From contig CAYNOT010000014.1 of NCBI GenBank assembly GCA_964398945.1, forward strand, positions 1-64,000: a stretch of DNA of 64,000 nt. Reading direction: 5' to 3'. Numbering within the stretch: the first letter of the stretch is position 1; every line of letters begins with the position of its first letter. The notes under the pieces were generated by a model. It saw only the letters and a program-made list of their open reading frames with translations. It was not told where the DNA came from and ran no database searches. Below are positions 54,608 through 63,964 of the stretch, piece by piece. This DNA comes from JBGTGG01 sp964398945 (lineage in GTDB: Bacteria > Bacteroidota > Bacteroidia > Cytophagales > Cyclobacteriaceae). A program made the position numbers and the translations under genes.

Positions 54608-56988
54608 TGGTTCTTGGGTTCTGGTATTGTTTTTATTTCATAAACAGGAATGGAAAGTTCAATCCCTTTTTCTTTTAGAGCAGCATAAACCTGTAGGTTC
54701 AATTCGCTACGGGTTGACAGCAATTCACCTACTTGCCAATAATAAACCTTGAAAAGCAAAGATTGATCAAGTTGCCCTTCGAAGGTTGCAAAAGGTTTGG
54801 GGTCTTTAATAACGTGTGTATGCTGGAGCGCAATTGCAGTTAAAGTGGCTACAATTTCAGTAGGATCGGCATTCTTGTTTGTACGCACTTCAATTGTAAA
54901 TCTTCTTTTTCTATTCGACAGTGTCCAATTGGAGACACGATTATTGATAAGATTCGAATTTGGAATTATTACTTCTGCTCCAGCGTATGTCAATATTTTA
55001 CTTGCGCGGATCCCTATTTGTGTTACCTGGCCTTCCTGGTGCTCTGCTTCAATGATATCCCCCACAAGGATTGGCCGTTCAAATATCAAAATCATTCCCG
55101 ACACAAAATTGGCCACCAAATTTTGCAGACCAAACCCTACCCCCACACCTAATGCTCCGGCAATAATACTCATCTTTGTCAGGTCAAAACCGGTGGCTGC
55201 AATGGCGAGAAAAAACCCGGTAATGATGACAAAATATTTTCCCATTACACCAATCGCCATGGGAACGCCCCGGGGTACTTTAACCCGGGAGAATATTTCT
55301 TCTTCTAAAAGGACTTGAATAAAATTTGAGAGGATAATGGAAAAAATAATTGTAAGGATAACAGTAGTAACATCCCCAATCGAAATTGTGTATGCGCCAA
55401 ACTTTCCGCCAAAGGACCAGATATTTTCAAACATTCGCTGAATGAAGGGAAGGAGGCCAAAGACCCGTAAAGAGGATAGGAACCAAAGAAGGAGCGCACT
55501 AATGGATATCAACTTAATGAGCAATGGAAAATATTTCTTTACCAGAAATGAATCTTCCAGTAAAAAAGTATGGGAAAGCGCTTGTAAAAAACTTCGGATG
55601 ATCAGGGAACATATCAATACAATTGGCCCGATGTACAAAGATGCCACGATTCCGGATATGAGGAGTTTGGAGAGTTCGATGTATCCGATAACACTCACTA
55701 CAAAAGTCAAACATGATAAATAAAAGAAGAAAGGGACGAATCCCGTTTTAATATACTTGGTAATGGCTGAAATGCTATTCACTAAATACCGGCCAGGATT
55801 TTTGTACATCCATAAAAGCAAACCACTTGTGAGTAGCGTAATTGCCAATAAAACAATATTGTGCAATTCCGTAACCAGCGAAATATGCAGCAGTATTACA
55901 TTCAAACAATAGAGCAAGAATACGAGCCAATAGACCCAAACACTGACTATCGATTTACCAATCGTGAAAATTAGCAGTGGCAAAGCAAAAGCAATCAATA
56001 GCATTTCAGAAAGCAGGGCGGGCCTATTGTCCAATACAAAAAAAGAGATTAGCAACAGGGCGCTCATCGAAGATGCAATTGGGAATGCTGTAATATTATT
56101 GTAGACCGGCAAGAACGGATCCTCCCCTGTTTTTTCTTTGCCTGCTAATTTTTTTATCCGTAAGTAATAAAAAACAAAAAACAGTAATACTCCGATACCG
56201 ATTAATAAAGTGATAGCCCTCCCTTTTTCTTTCACATAATCAATTGATTCTTTCGTTCCTGAAATAAAACGATCAGATATGGATTGTGTAGAGTCTACGT
56301 TGTCTTCCGTATTGTTCCAAATGAAGTTCGTGTTTCGATCAAATAATTTTACTATCGTATTATACTCAGCGATGTTGACCATATTGATATACTCCGAATT
56401 TTCAATTTGCAGTTGATTGATTTCATGCTGAATCTTCAAAAAACTGGTCAGTTGTTTTTGGAGTAGTTTTTCAGCATTTCTTAATAAAGCAATAACCTCC
56501 TGGATTTGGGGCAAAAGGCTTTTTGAAATCGGATCGGACTGAACATGTATTTGTAAAGAATTCCATTCTGTTAGCAGGTTTTTTATTTTAAACAATTGGG
56601 TCTCAATCTGGGTGGAAGTGGAACTGACTTCTTCTGTAAGGTTTTTAAAATTGGTTTCGGACCGGTTTAACCTGGATTCGAGATTGTTTATTTGCCATGT
56701 ACTGACATACCGATTAAGTAAACGGTGTGATTCTTTTTTTATGTTCGCGAATGTCTTTGAATGCTTCGTTAATTTTTCCTGACTGGTATGTAACAACAAC
56801 GTATCTGTATACTGCTTAACAACAGCAGGGATTTCGGAAAGGATCTTTTCATATTCAGATTGAATGCTGCTCAACTTAATACTATCCGTGCCTTCCGGGG
56901 GTCTATTTTGACTAAAACCAGAAGTGGCTAAAAGCAGGCAATATGCGAGAACGTAAAGACGAATCGAAAAGGTAAAGTGCATGGGCAT
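54604..56988 (-). CDS. Large mechanosensitive channel (MscS family) with periplasmic coiled coil
   Basis: The 794-residue protein has a signal peptide (ending SGFSQ), a long helical/coiled-coil periplasmic region (about 30-240), about ten membrane helices, and a C-terminal MscS domain: AGALGVGVGFGLQNLVANF, SGMILIFERPILVGDIIE, then the beta domain with GIRASKILTYAGAEVIIPNS. The size resembles MscK/YbdG-type rather than small MscS. It opens under membrane tension to release solutes. The AI-2E gene follows by ATGA overlap. Confidence 0.93.
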   Translation of the reverse strand: MPMHFTFSIRLYVLAYCLLLATSGFSQNRPPEGTDSIKLSSIQSEYEKILSEIPAVVKQYTDTLLLHTSQEKLTKHSKTFANIKKESHRLLNRYVSTWQINNLESRLNRSETNFKNLTEEVSSTSTQIETQLFKIKNLLTEWNSLQIHVQSDPISKSLLPQIQEVIALLRNAEKLLQKQLTSFLKIQHEINQLQIENSEYINMVNIAEYNTIVKLFDRNTNFIWNNTEDNVDSTQSISDRFISGTKESIDYVKEKGRAITLLIGIGVLLFFVFYYLRIKKLAGKEKTGEDPFLPVYNNITAFPIASSMSALLLISFFVLDNRPALLSEMLLIAFALPLLIFTIGKSIVSVWVYWLVFLLYCLNVILLHISLVTELHNIVLLAITLLTSGLLLWMYKNPGRYLVNSISAITKYIKTGFVPFFFYLSCLTFVVSVIGYIELSKLLISGIVASLYIGPIVLICSLIIRSFLQALSHTFLLEDSFLVKKYFPLLIKLISISALLLWFLSSLRVFGLLPFIQRMFENIWSFGGKFGAYTISIGDVTTVILTIIFSIILSNFIQVLLEEEIFSRVKVPRGVPMAIGVMGKYFVIITGFFLAIAATGFDLTKMSIIAGALGVGVGFGLQNLVANFVSGMILIFERPILVGDIIEAEHQEGQVTQIGIRASKILTYAGAEVIIPNSNLINNRVSNWTLSNRKRRFTIEVRTNKNADPTEIVATLTAIALQHTHVIKDPKPFATFEGQLDQSLLFKVYYWQVGELLSTRSELNLQVYAALKEKGIELSIPVYEIKTIPEPKNQ

Positions 56989-57121
56989 TCCCGTATATTT
57001 GGTCGACTAAGATAACAACGATTAGCCCAACAAAAAATCAATGGCCCTTAATTCAAAGGCAATATAGCAATGAAAGGAGGAACAGCTTGCCCCGATGATG
57101 TTACTGTTTGCGTAACGTCAC

Positions 57122-57844
57122 TTACCGGGGCCGGCTTGAATATTTGCCAATCAGGATCGCAATGATTATCCCAACATAAAACTGTCCGGATATTGAGATG
57201 ATGAGTGAAAGTGATTTTGCCCCTTGAGAAATTGGCAAAATATCCCCATACCCAAGGGTTGTAAAGGTTACAAACGTGAAATATTTTATTTCATTTAACG
57301 AAACGATTTCAGGATTAAACGCAGCAGGATTAACGTAAACCACAAAACCCATAAATCCGGAATAGGCAATGCCCATTAACAGATAGCCGTTGATTGCTTC
57401 AAGAATTGTGGTTCCCGAAACCTTCTTTGTGTTCATGATTTCACCAATCAGCCGGAAAACCATATAAATAAAAAACAGGTTGGTGGTAAATTTTGAAACA
57501 TAATTTAGAATGGTCATGTTGGCAAACGCACTCGCTACCTGAATAATCCAAACCAGTACAACGGTGACCAGGAATTTTTTTCGCCCTTTTCCCAGTACAA
57601 ACGCGGACTGTGCGAGGATTGTCAGGGTCAAAATGAAACTTAGGGGATTCGTAAGGGAGGCATTGAATAGCGGTACAATAAAAACGTATGCAGACACACT
57701 GGCCAGCAGGAAGAGTGGCTTTGCATTCGGTGCCAGGAGGACATTGTTAAAAAAAGGTTTTTTTAATGTGGTCATGAATACGGCTTTCGCTAAAGTATAG
57801 AAAATTTGGCTTCTTTCTAACCTTGGAAACAATTCGATGTGCAC
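57122..57844 (-). CDS. Potassium channel, Ion_trans_2 type
   Basis: The 240-residue membrane protein has about six helices and the selectivity filter TTLGYGDILP between the last two, which defines a K+ channel pore. There is no obvious regulatory (RCK) domain. The start at GTG 57844 directly follows the TonB receptor stop (TGAGTG), suggesting coupling; ATG 57775 is an alternative that loses 23 residues before the first helix. Its pairing with a TonB receptor is not obvious in function. Confidence 0.83.
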   Translation of the reverse strand: MHIELFPRLERSQIFYTLAKAVFMTTLKKPFFNNVLLAPNAKPLFLLASVSAYVFIVPLFNASLTNPLSFILTLTILAQSAFVLGKGRKKFLVTVVLVWIIQVASAFANMTILNYVSKFTTNLFFIYMVFRLIGEIMNTKKVSGTTILEAINGYLLMGIAYSGFMGFVVYVNPAAFNPEIVSLNEIKYFTFVTFTTLGYGDILPISQGAKSLSLIISISGQFYVGIIIAILIGKYSSRPR

Positions 57845-60121
57845 TCAATAGAGTTCAAACCGAAGACCGGCAAACATTCGTATTCCCTGGTTTGGTGCGA
57901 ATACGTAAGTGGGATCAAATGTCAATGCGTACGGGTTTTTAATGGGATCTTTTTTCACACTTCCATTTGCTTCATACTCGACATCATTATCAAAAGGATC
58001 ATGTGGCCGGGCAATGCTATTGGCAGGCGGTGTATAATTCAGCAAGTTCTTCACGCCTCCATAAATTGAAAAGCGATCATTGAATTTATAAGTGAGTTGA
58101 ATATTCTGAATGCTCCAAAGGGGTGATTTTGGGGCACGTGGATCAAGATCGCTAAGCAACGGAAGATGCATCGGTCCATAAAGATTTCCGGTGTAGTCAA
58201 CAGAAAATTTAGGGGTGAAAGGATAGGAGATGGTCCATACTGCTGTATAATTTTCTGTTAATAATTGTTGTGTCTTTTTTGCTTGTCCCAAATCATTTTT
58301 TTCCATTGTATAAACATCCATCAACGTACCGCCTGCCAATATTTTTAAACCGTTGGTAAAATTGAAATCCAGGTTCAATGTTAACCCTTGGGAGATGGCA
58401 TACCCGTCCAAATTGCGGTATCGGATTTCATTGGGGTTCGTTAAGTAATCGGGGATAATTTTATTGTTGAAGTGCGTGAAAAAGGCCGTTGCATCAAATT
58501 GGATGTATCCATTGTGCATCACTATTTTTTTTCCGTAGTTGATGTTGGTGTTCCAGGAAGTTTCGGGTGCAAGGTCTTCTTCAAAGACCACGACCCGGGC
58601 ACCGGTAAGTGCTGCATGGTCTTCCGTAAAGACATTGGCCACGCGGTATCCATTGCCGATACTTACCCGCAGCACATCATTTTTTGAATACGATGACCAT
58701 TTATAGTTTAACCGTGGTGAAAAAATATTGCCATGAATGGAATTGTAATCGTATCGCATCCCCAACAACACTTTATTTTGATCATTGATGGTGATTTCAT
58801 CTTGTACAAAAATTCCGGGCAACCACGTGATTGAAGTTCCATTTTCCGTGGCAACGGTGTTATCGTCATACCAATTGTATCGCACTGCAGCGCCAATTAA
58901 AAAATCATTCTTTCCTAATTCTTTATTCCACGTAAGTTGCCCGAATATAATTTTTTGATTTCCAAAATAGGGGGTTGTTCCGTAATACGAATTTTGATTG
59001 TGGCTGTTGGCGGAGAAACTGAAAATCATCTTTTCTTCAATCGGCAATTGATACGATGACATGATTTCCCATCGCTTGGTATAAATACTTTCCCCGTATA
59101 AACTATCGCCTCCACGAAAGGCAGGTGTCCAATTCATTTGGCCTCCCCAACGATCTTCATAATTGTAGCGTGCCGCAATCGTAAACACACGGTTTTCTTT
59201 GCGGTCAAAACTTACTTTGTTGAAAACTGAAATCCGGTTTTGCAATGTAACATCGGTAAAACCATCATCATTGTTATCAATCGGGTTTTGATAGTTGAAG
59301 TAATTGATGCCGAGAAGCGATTGCGTTTTTTGCCCGAGGTTAAACTTCACCGCCACATCTGTATTGAACTCTGCCCACGAAGTTGCCATCTGATCGATCG
59401 AAACAAGTGGTGCATAAGCAGGACGTTTCGTGATCACGTTGATCAACCCGGCCACCGCTTCCGATCCATACAATGTAGAAGCGGGACCTTTCACCACTTC
59501 AACACGATCGATCAATGAAGATGGTATCCCGGTTAATCCGTAAACTGTAGCGAGACTGCTTACAATTGGCATCCCATCGATCAACACCATTGTATACGGT
59601 CCCTCCAACCCATTGATATGGATATCACCTGTGTTGCAGATATTACAATTGAGTTGAGGCCGAACACCATTGATGTTGGAAAGTGATTCAAATAAACTCG
59701 GTGCAGGGTTCTTTAAAAAAAAAGTTGGTGTATACACTTCAATAGGAACCGGACTATCAAGCTTTGTTACTTCTTTTAACGTGCCCGATACCACCATCAC
59801 TTCTTGCAGTTGACTGACATCTTCGCGCAGCCGGATGGTATAGGTATCGCGAGTTGGTACAATGGGGATTTCGGTTGTAAGAAAACCTGTGAATGATATG
59901 ATGAATTTTTTAGGATTATCCCCGGGAACCTGTAGATGAAATTCCCCTTTTTCATTGGTGATCGTTCCGGTTTGCGTATTTCCCGGGAAATAAACAGAGG
60001 CACCCGGAAGTGCTTCACCGGAGGCATAATCGAGAACCACACCACGAAGTTGCCGCTGCGCTGTAGCTGTCGAAATACTCAGCATGGTAAGGAATACTAT
60101 GAAAAGGGCTTTTTTATCCAT
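57845..60121 (-). CDS. TonB-dependent receptor with a CxxC in the plug
   Basis: The 758-residue receptor has a signal peptide (ending ATAQ), a carboxypeptidase-regulatory-like domain (about 25-100), a plug with VLIDGMPIVSS and GPASTLYGSEAVAGLINVITK, and a barrel ending AGLRFELY. The plug carries Cys159 and Cys162 in LNCNICNTGD, unusual for a periplasmic plug. Receptors with this layout import iron chelates, heme or vitamin B12-like ligands. A perfect palindrome in the promoter region suggests metal-dependent repression. The K+ channel gene follows immediately. Confidence 0.92.
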   Translation of the reverse strand: MDKKALFIVFLTMLSISTATAQRQLRGVVLDYASGEALPGASVYFPGNTQTGTITNEKGEFHLQVPGDNPKKFIISFTGFLTTEIPIVPTRDTYTIRLREDVSQLQEVMVVSGTLKEVTKLDSPVPIEVYTPTFFLKNPAPSLFESLSNINGVRPQLNCNICNTGDIHINGLEGPYTMVLIDGMPIVSSLATVYGLTGIPSSLIDRVEVVKGPASTLYGSEAVAGLINVITKRPAYAPLVSIDQMATSWAEFNTDVAVKFNLGQKTQSLLGINYFNYQNPIDNNDDGFTDVTLQNRISVFNKVSFDRKENRVFTIAARYNYEDRWGGQMNWTPAFRGGDSLYGESIYTKRWEIMSSYQLPIEEKMIFSFSANSHNQNSYYGTTPYFGNQKIIFGQLTWNKELGKNDFLIGAAVRYNWYDDNTVATENGTSITWLPGIFVQDEITINDQNKVLLGMRYDYNSIHGNIFSPRLNYKWSSYSKNDVLRVSIGNGYRVANVFTEDHAALTGARVVVFEEDLAPETSWNTNINYGKKIVMHNGYIQFDATAFFTHFNNKIIPDYLTNPNEIRYRNLDGYAISQGLTLNLDFNFTNGLKILAGGTLMDVYTMEKNDLGQAKKTQQLLTENYTAVWTISYPFTPKFSVDYTGNLYGPMHLPLLSDLDPRAPKSPLWSIQNIQLTYKFNDRFSIYGGVKNLLNYTPPANSIARPHDPFDNDVEYEANGSVKKDPIKNPYALTFDPTYVFAPNQGIRMFAGLRFELY

Positions 60122-60137
60122 CTTTTTATTAGAAATA

Positions 60138-60164
60138 CAAAAATAATAAATTAGACTAGTCTAA
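60138..60164 (-). promoter_or_regulatory. Operator-like palindrome and -7 element for the TonB receptor
   Basis: The 14-bp perfect palindrome TTAGACTAGTCTAA lies at 60151-60164, 30 bases before the receptor ATG. On the minus strand TATTTTTG (60145-60138) fits the Bacteroidota -7 element TAnnTTTG, so the palindrome would sit in the spacer where a repressor blocks polymerase. The pattern resembles sites of DtxR-family metal regulators, but the regulator is not in the window. Confidence 0.5.
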
Positions 60165-60299
60165 AAAAATTATTTTGGATATAATATTCTGTCAGCGTGA
60201 TCCTTTACTTCTGTAATATGGATTTTATCCGAAACCCTGAGGTTAGTCTGTGTGCTAACCTAAACGATAAACCACCATTCGTCAATTAACCAGTTAGAA

Positions 60300-60434
60300 A
60301 TGAAAGCAATTTGGAATGGGGAAATCCTTGCTGAGAGTGAAATGACGGAGGAGGATTTGGTCTTGGTTGGTTTTGATCTCAAGAAAGATCTGCGCGTAAT
60401 CCTGACGGCTTATGACGCACCACTATTTTTGTGA
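60300..60434 (+). pseudogene. Possible remnant of a DUF427 gene
   Basis: A 44-codon frame begins MKAIWNGEILAESE, very like the first residues of DUF427 proteins, and then continues with unrelated sequence to TGA 60432-60434. A normal DUF427 protein is about 90-100 residues or longer. It is probably the truncated beginning of a lost gene; the similarity is short, so this is tentative. The rest of the gap 60165-60512 shows nothing else I can name. Confidence 0.4.
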
Positions 60435-60512
60435 TGTGGTGTTTCGTAAGAAGGGCAGGCTAATTTTTCGAATGTGATAGCGATGCATAAAATTATCACT
60501 CCGAATTAACGA

Positions 60513-61412
60513 TCACCACTCTTCAATCCCATCGCTCGGTTTCCATTTTGAATCGGGCTCGAAATAATTCCACAGGATTCCCGATACATTTCGAAGGAGC
60601 ACGTACCCTTCGTTGTCCGGGGTCCAGCTTTCGTCTTTTTGGTTTTTAGTAATAACACAAAATACGTAATCACCGTGTGGTGCATTGACCAACACAACTT
60701 CTGATCGCGATCTATTGACAGCCCCTTGTTTGGAAGCTGTCTGGATATATGGTGGTATTTGCGACAATGCTTCACCGTCCCAATATATTCGTGTTAAATT
60801 CCTATACATCCTTTCACTTGCACGCTTACTAATAACTTCACCCTTGCCGATGCTTGCTACTAAATTTGCCATCTCCCGCGGAGTGGTCTGACCCCACCCA
60901 TACCTGCTGCGGTTCGACTCTCTACCCGGTGTTCGTGAATTGACACGTGTGTGTTCATATCCATTTTCTTGCAGCCATTGATTTATTTGGGTTCCGGTTC
61001 CGGCTAATTGCTGGCACCACAGACTAGCGGTATTATCGCTGGTCGTGATCATCAACATCAAGATTTTACTCAGTGCGATTTGTTCCCCATCCTTAAACGA
61101 TCCCAGGATGTCGTCACCTTCATACAATAGCGAGTCGGTATAGGTTAAGGTTGTGTGGTAATCAATTTCACCTTTTTCGATCTTATTGAACATTCCGATG
61201 GTGATGGGCACCTTGATCATGCTGGCCGTAGGAAAAATAGTATCGGCATTAATCGCTACCGTTTTTCCGGTTTTAAGATGTTGAACAAAAATCCCGACAT
61301 CACCCTGAAAGGAATCTACTAACGGTTGTAACTGTTGCGTCAACGCCTTGTCGTCTTGACTAAAAGCTGAGAATGAAATTATCAGCACGAAACATATTGT
61401 TAGTTTTCTCAT
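60513..61412 (-). CDS. Class A beta-lactamase-like serine hydrolase
   Basis: The 299-residue protein has a signal peptide (ending FSAFSQ) and the penicillin-binding fold motifs Ser64-x-x-Lys67 (TASMIKVP) and Ser125-Asp126-Asn127 (TTSDNTAS). The usual third motif KTG is replaced by Lys228-Gln229-Gly230 (TASKQGAV). The omega-loop glutamate may be Glu165 in TPGRESNRSRYGWG, but its spacing to Asn differs from the ExxxN of TEM. It could be a divergent beta-lactamase or a serine hydrolase acting on another amide or ester. Confidence 0.85.
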   Translation of the reverse strand: MRKLTICFVLIISFSAFSQDDKALTQQLQPLVDSFQGDVGIFVQHLKTGKTVAINADTIFPTASMIKVPITIGMFNKIEKGEIDYHTTLTYTDSLLYEGDDILGSFKDGEQIALSKILMLMITTSDNTASLWCQQLAGTGTQINQWLQENGYEHTRVNSRTPGRESNRSRYGWGQTTPREMANLVASIGKGEVISKRASERMYRNLTRIYWDGEALSQIPPYIQTASKQGAVNRSRSEVVLVNAPHGDYVFCVITKNQKDESWTPDNEGYVLLRNVSGILWNYFEPDSKWKPSDGIEEW

Positions 61413-61641
61413 CTCTTTTATTTATTCTTTAAATGGATTTTGTCTTTTTTCTTTGATCGCAGTGCTATTTTCCATTCCGATTCCAAGTACTAAAATTAAC
61501 ACGTTGGTTACTAACAATTCGTAAAATAATGGCTGCATTGCAAATCATGATTATTATCATATACACCCCAGATAAAAAGCGGTTTTTTGGAATTCAACCT
61601 CCCTTAGATTTATTCCATCATAATCTAAAAGCGTACAAGTT

Positions 61642-62103
61642 ATGGAAACACATCAATATCAAGTGGACATTCGTTGGGACCATGATCGGAAAGGCATCAT
61701 GTGTTCACCGGAAATTAATACAGTGACAGGAACCGCAGGCTGTATTGAGGTGGCCACTCCGCCACAATTCGCGAAAGGTATCCCGGGGATTTGGTCCCCC
61801 GAGCATTTATACACGGCTGCTGTTAGCAGTTGTTTAATGACTACCTTTTTAGCCATTGCCGAAAATTCAAAACTGGAGTTCTCTGCTTTTACGTGTTCAT
61901 CAAAAGGCAAATTGGAAAAAGTGGACGGAAAATTTTTAATGACCGAAGTTATACTTGAGCCTACTGTCACAATTTCAGATGAAAAGGACTACGAACGTGC
62001 TTTACGCATTCTTGAGAAATCGGAAGCAGCATGTTTGATATCCAATTCGATCAAATCGAAAATCATACTGCGGCCAACTGTAAATGTGTTGATGGTGCAG
62101 TAG
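61642..62103 (+). CDS. OsmC/Ohr-family peroxidase-like protein
   Basis: The 153-residue cytosolic protein has the OsmC fold with the two conserved cysteines, Cys64 in AAVSSCLMTTFLAI and Cys131 in SEAACLISNS, which reduce organic hydroperoxides in the family. The PPQFAKGIPGIWSPEHLY stretch is characteristic of the group. It stands alone, with a 229-base upstream gap (61413-61641) in which I see no other gene, and it converges with the WYL-fusion gene only 4 bases away. Confidence 0.9.
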   Translation: METHQYQVDIRWDHDRKGIMCSPEINTVTGTAGCIEVATPPQFAKGIPGIWSPEHLYTAAVSSCLMTTFLAIAENSKLEFSAFTCSSKGKLEKVDGKFLMTEVILEPTVTISDEKDYERALRILEKSEAACLISNSIKSKIILRPTVNVLMVQ

Positions 62104-62107
62104 ATGA

Positions 62108-63835
62108 TCAGCAGACATTCATTTTTTCTGACCAGGTTAATCCATTGGGCAGTTCGATTGAGTTGAATTCAAGATGGATCACTCTTCTTGGTTTTTGACT
62201 CGTGACTTTTGATGAGGAATGAAGTAAGAGGGGTTTCATCATTTGAATACCACCTGCTTCTATTTCACAAAAATACGGAATACTGTTTTTACAGATCAGA
62301 TTGATTTCATCATTCGTTAGTATCTTATTATGTGAGCCTGGAATAACTTTTAATGCACCGTTCCTTTCATTGGTATCATCCAGGTGTATGCGGATGGTTA
62401 CTGTCTCTTTCAAAATTTCTTCAGGAGGTCGTACGCCTAGTGCATTTGATTTCTTTGACCAACCAGAAAATCCTGGTGTCTCAATTTTTTTATCTACGTT
62501 AATGGTGATGTCCTGATGCCAGGTTACATACCAATTGGCGTCCATTGACTTTTCAAAGTAAAGCGATTTTGTGAGAAATAGATTGCGATTTATCTTTCTT
62601 AGAATGGCCAGTAGGTTAGCATTGAAAACGAGACCACAAATTTCCGGAATGACATGAAGTATGTTTCGGATTGCATGGAGTTCAGTTCCGGAATTTTGCT
62701 TTTGGTAATTAAAGATTTTTCCCCGAATCGCATTAATCTCTTTTTTTCCATAGATACAATTTAATATGGAGAAGCCTTTGTGTTCTAATTTTTTTTGAAT
62801 AGTGACCAAGGCTGTTTCACTCAAATCAAATTGGTATCGTTCCAGTGCATTCTCAAGTTGATCTTTTATTCTTCGTTTGAAGGGCGCTGGTTTTATCACT
62901 TTTATCCGATCACCAAACCCAAGGATTTCTCTTTCTAATTCATAATTGATTTGAACATGAATAGCAAAAATAACTCCTTCGGATACTTTTTGAATTACTT
63001 CCTGACTATGGTGAATTGGTTTGGTTAAAATGTAAGGAGCTGTTTGGTAATCTGCAATGAATTCAATTCTCTCTGGTGGACTATCAGGATTCACTGTAAC
63101 CCCTAATACATTTTCAAAGAATGAGGAGATATTGAAATTAGAGGACTCAACATATTTTTCCATCGATTCCTTAATTGATGCAATTCGGTCTAATGCCAAG
63201 GTCATGATGGGCGAATTTTTCTTTTTCACACCCAATACAAACCAGCGATTTCGATATTCCTTCAAATAATAAGGATGGAATGTAAAGCCATTGGCATCCC
63301 GCGCTTTGAACGACTGATATGTCATTTCAATTGGCCGTTTCTTTAAAATTGCCTGATAAATTGTTTCGATGTACTCAAGCCCTTTAAGGTTTTCGTTTTT
63401 TTCAAAATCAATGACCGGTTCTTGTTTTGTTTTGGCTGAGTGGATTTTATTCTCAAGGCGTTGTACCATTCCACTCAATTCCTGAAAATGACTGAAGCCT
63501 TTGAACTGACGTAGTATTTCAACCACTTCTGTAAGTTTGCCAAGATCCTGATCGGTTAAGGGTATATTGGTAATAGAATAATCAGGGTCTTCATACGTAT
63601 AAAATTTTTTTTCCAAGACAATAATGGGCGCGTTATACCCAAGTTTATCGCTTCGCATGATTTGGATATCCATTTGCACGGATCGTCTGCTAACACCCTT
63701 ATCGATGCCTTCATATTCATAAAGCGCATCCGAACACGCATCCATTAAATCCTCTAATGTCCACCTTCTTTGCCTGTTTCTGAGGCAGTTGTCAATTGTT
63801 CGGTAGCGAATGAGTGCATTGCGGTTAACAGGCAT
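62108..63835 (-). CDS. WYL-domain transcription regulator fused to a phytanoyl-CoA-dioxygenase-like domain
   Basis: From ATG 63835 the 575-residue protein has an N-terminal winged-helix-like region (1-75, NRNALIRYRTIDNCLRNRQR and SRRSVQMDIQIM), a WYL domain (about 150-225, RPIEMTYQSFKARDANGF and EYRNRWFVLG), and a WYL C-terminal extension (to 335). It then continues with a PhyH-like Fe(II)/2-oxoglutarate dioxygenase (337-575). The last has the facial triad His440-x-Asp442 (WHQDITINV) and His539, and Arg550 or Arg551 for 2-oxoglutarate. Ordinary relatives stop near residue 340. The frame is continuous with no sign of an error. An upstream ATG at 63919 lacks family similarity. It converges on osmC-like 61642. 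Confidence 0.83.
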   Translation of the reverse strand: MPVNRNALIRYRTIDNCLRNRQRRWTLEDLMDACSDALYEYEGIDKGVSRRSVQMDIQIMRSDKLGYNAPIIVLEKKFYTYEDPDYSITNIPLTDQDLGKLTEVVEILRQFKGFSHFQELSGMVQRLENKIHSAKTKQEPVIDFEKNENLKGLEYIETIYQAILKKRPIEMTYQSFKARDANGFTFHPYYLKEYRNRWFVLGVKKKNSPIMTLALDRIASIKESMEKYVESSNFNISSFFENVLGVTVNPDSPPERIEFIADYQTAPYILTKPIHHSQEVIQKVSEGVIFAIHVQINYELEREILGFGDRIKVIKPAPFKRRIKDQLENALERYQFDLSETALVTIQKKLEHKGFSILNCIYGKKEINAIRGKIFNYQKQNSGTELHAIRNILHVIPEICGLVFNANLLAILRKINRNLFLTKSLYFEKSMDANWYVTWHQDITINVDKKIETPGFSGWSKKSNALGVRPPEEILKETVTIRIHLDDTNERNGALKVIPGSHNKILTNDEINLICKNSIPYFCEIEAGGIQMMKPLLLHSSSKVTSQKPRRVIHLEFNSIELPNGLTWSEKMNVC

Positions 63836-63872
63836 TTGAAAAGAATTTTGATAAAAAAAGGAAAAAATTTTC

Positions 63873-63895
63873 ACTACGCAAAAAGACTGCGCAGT
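63873..63895. promoter_or_regulatory. Repeat and palindrome upstream of the WYL-fusion gene
   Basis: ACTACGCA (63873-63880) and ACTGCGCA (63886-63893) are direct repeats 13 bases apart. The second also forms a perfect 10-bp palindrome ACTGCGCAGT (63886-63895). They lie 38-60 bases upstream of the chosen start and could be a site for self-regulation. Confidence 0.35.
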
Positions 63896-63936
63896 AACCT
63901 TCCACTTTTGTTTTGTCATTAGACGGATGACTCGGT

Positions 63937-63964
63937 GGGCGATCAGTGAAATGGCTGATTGCCC
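63937..63964. other. Stem-loop near the right edge
   Basis: Ten-base arms 63937-63946 and 63955-63964 pair with one G:T around an 8-base loop. No T tract follows on either strand. A separate 10-bp palindrome CCAACGTTGG lies at 63988-63997. What lies beyond 64000 is not visible, so the role cannot be judged. Confidence 0.35.

Noticed and set aside
57100..57116. GTTAC/GTAAC hairpin after the K+ channel gene
   Set aside because: The stem is only five bases and has no T tract, so it is not supported as a terminator.
61529..61726. 65-residue open frame before the OsmC gene
   Set aside because: It overlaps the start of the OsmC gene in another frame and has no recognisable family or signal.
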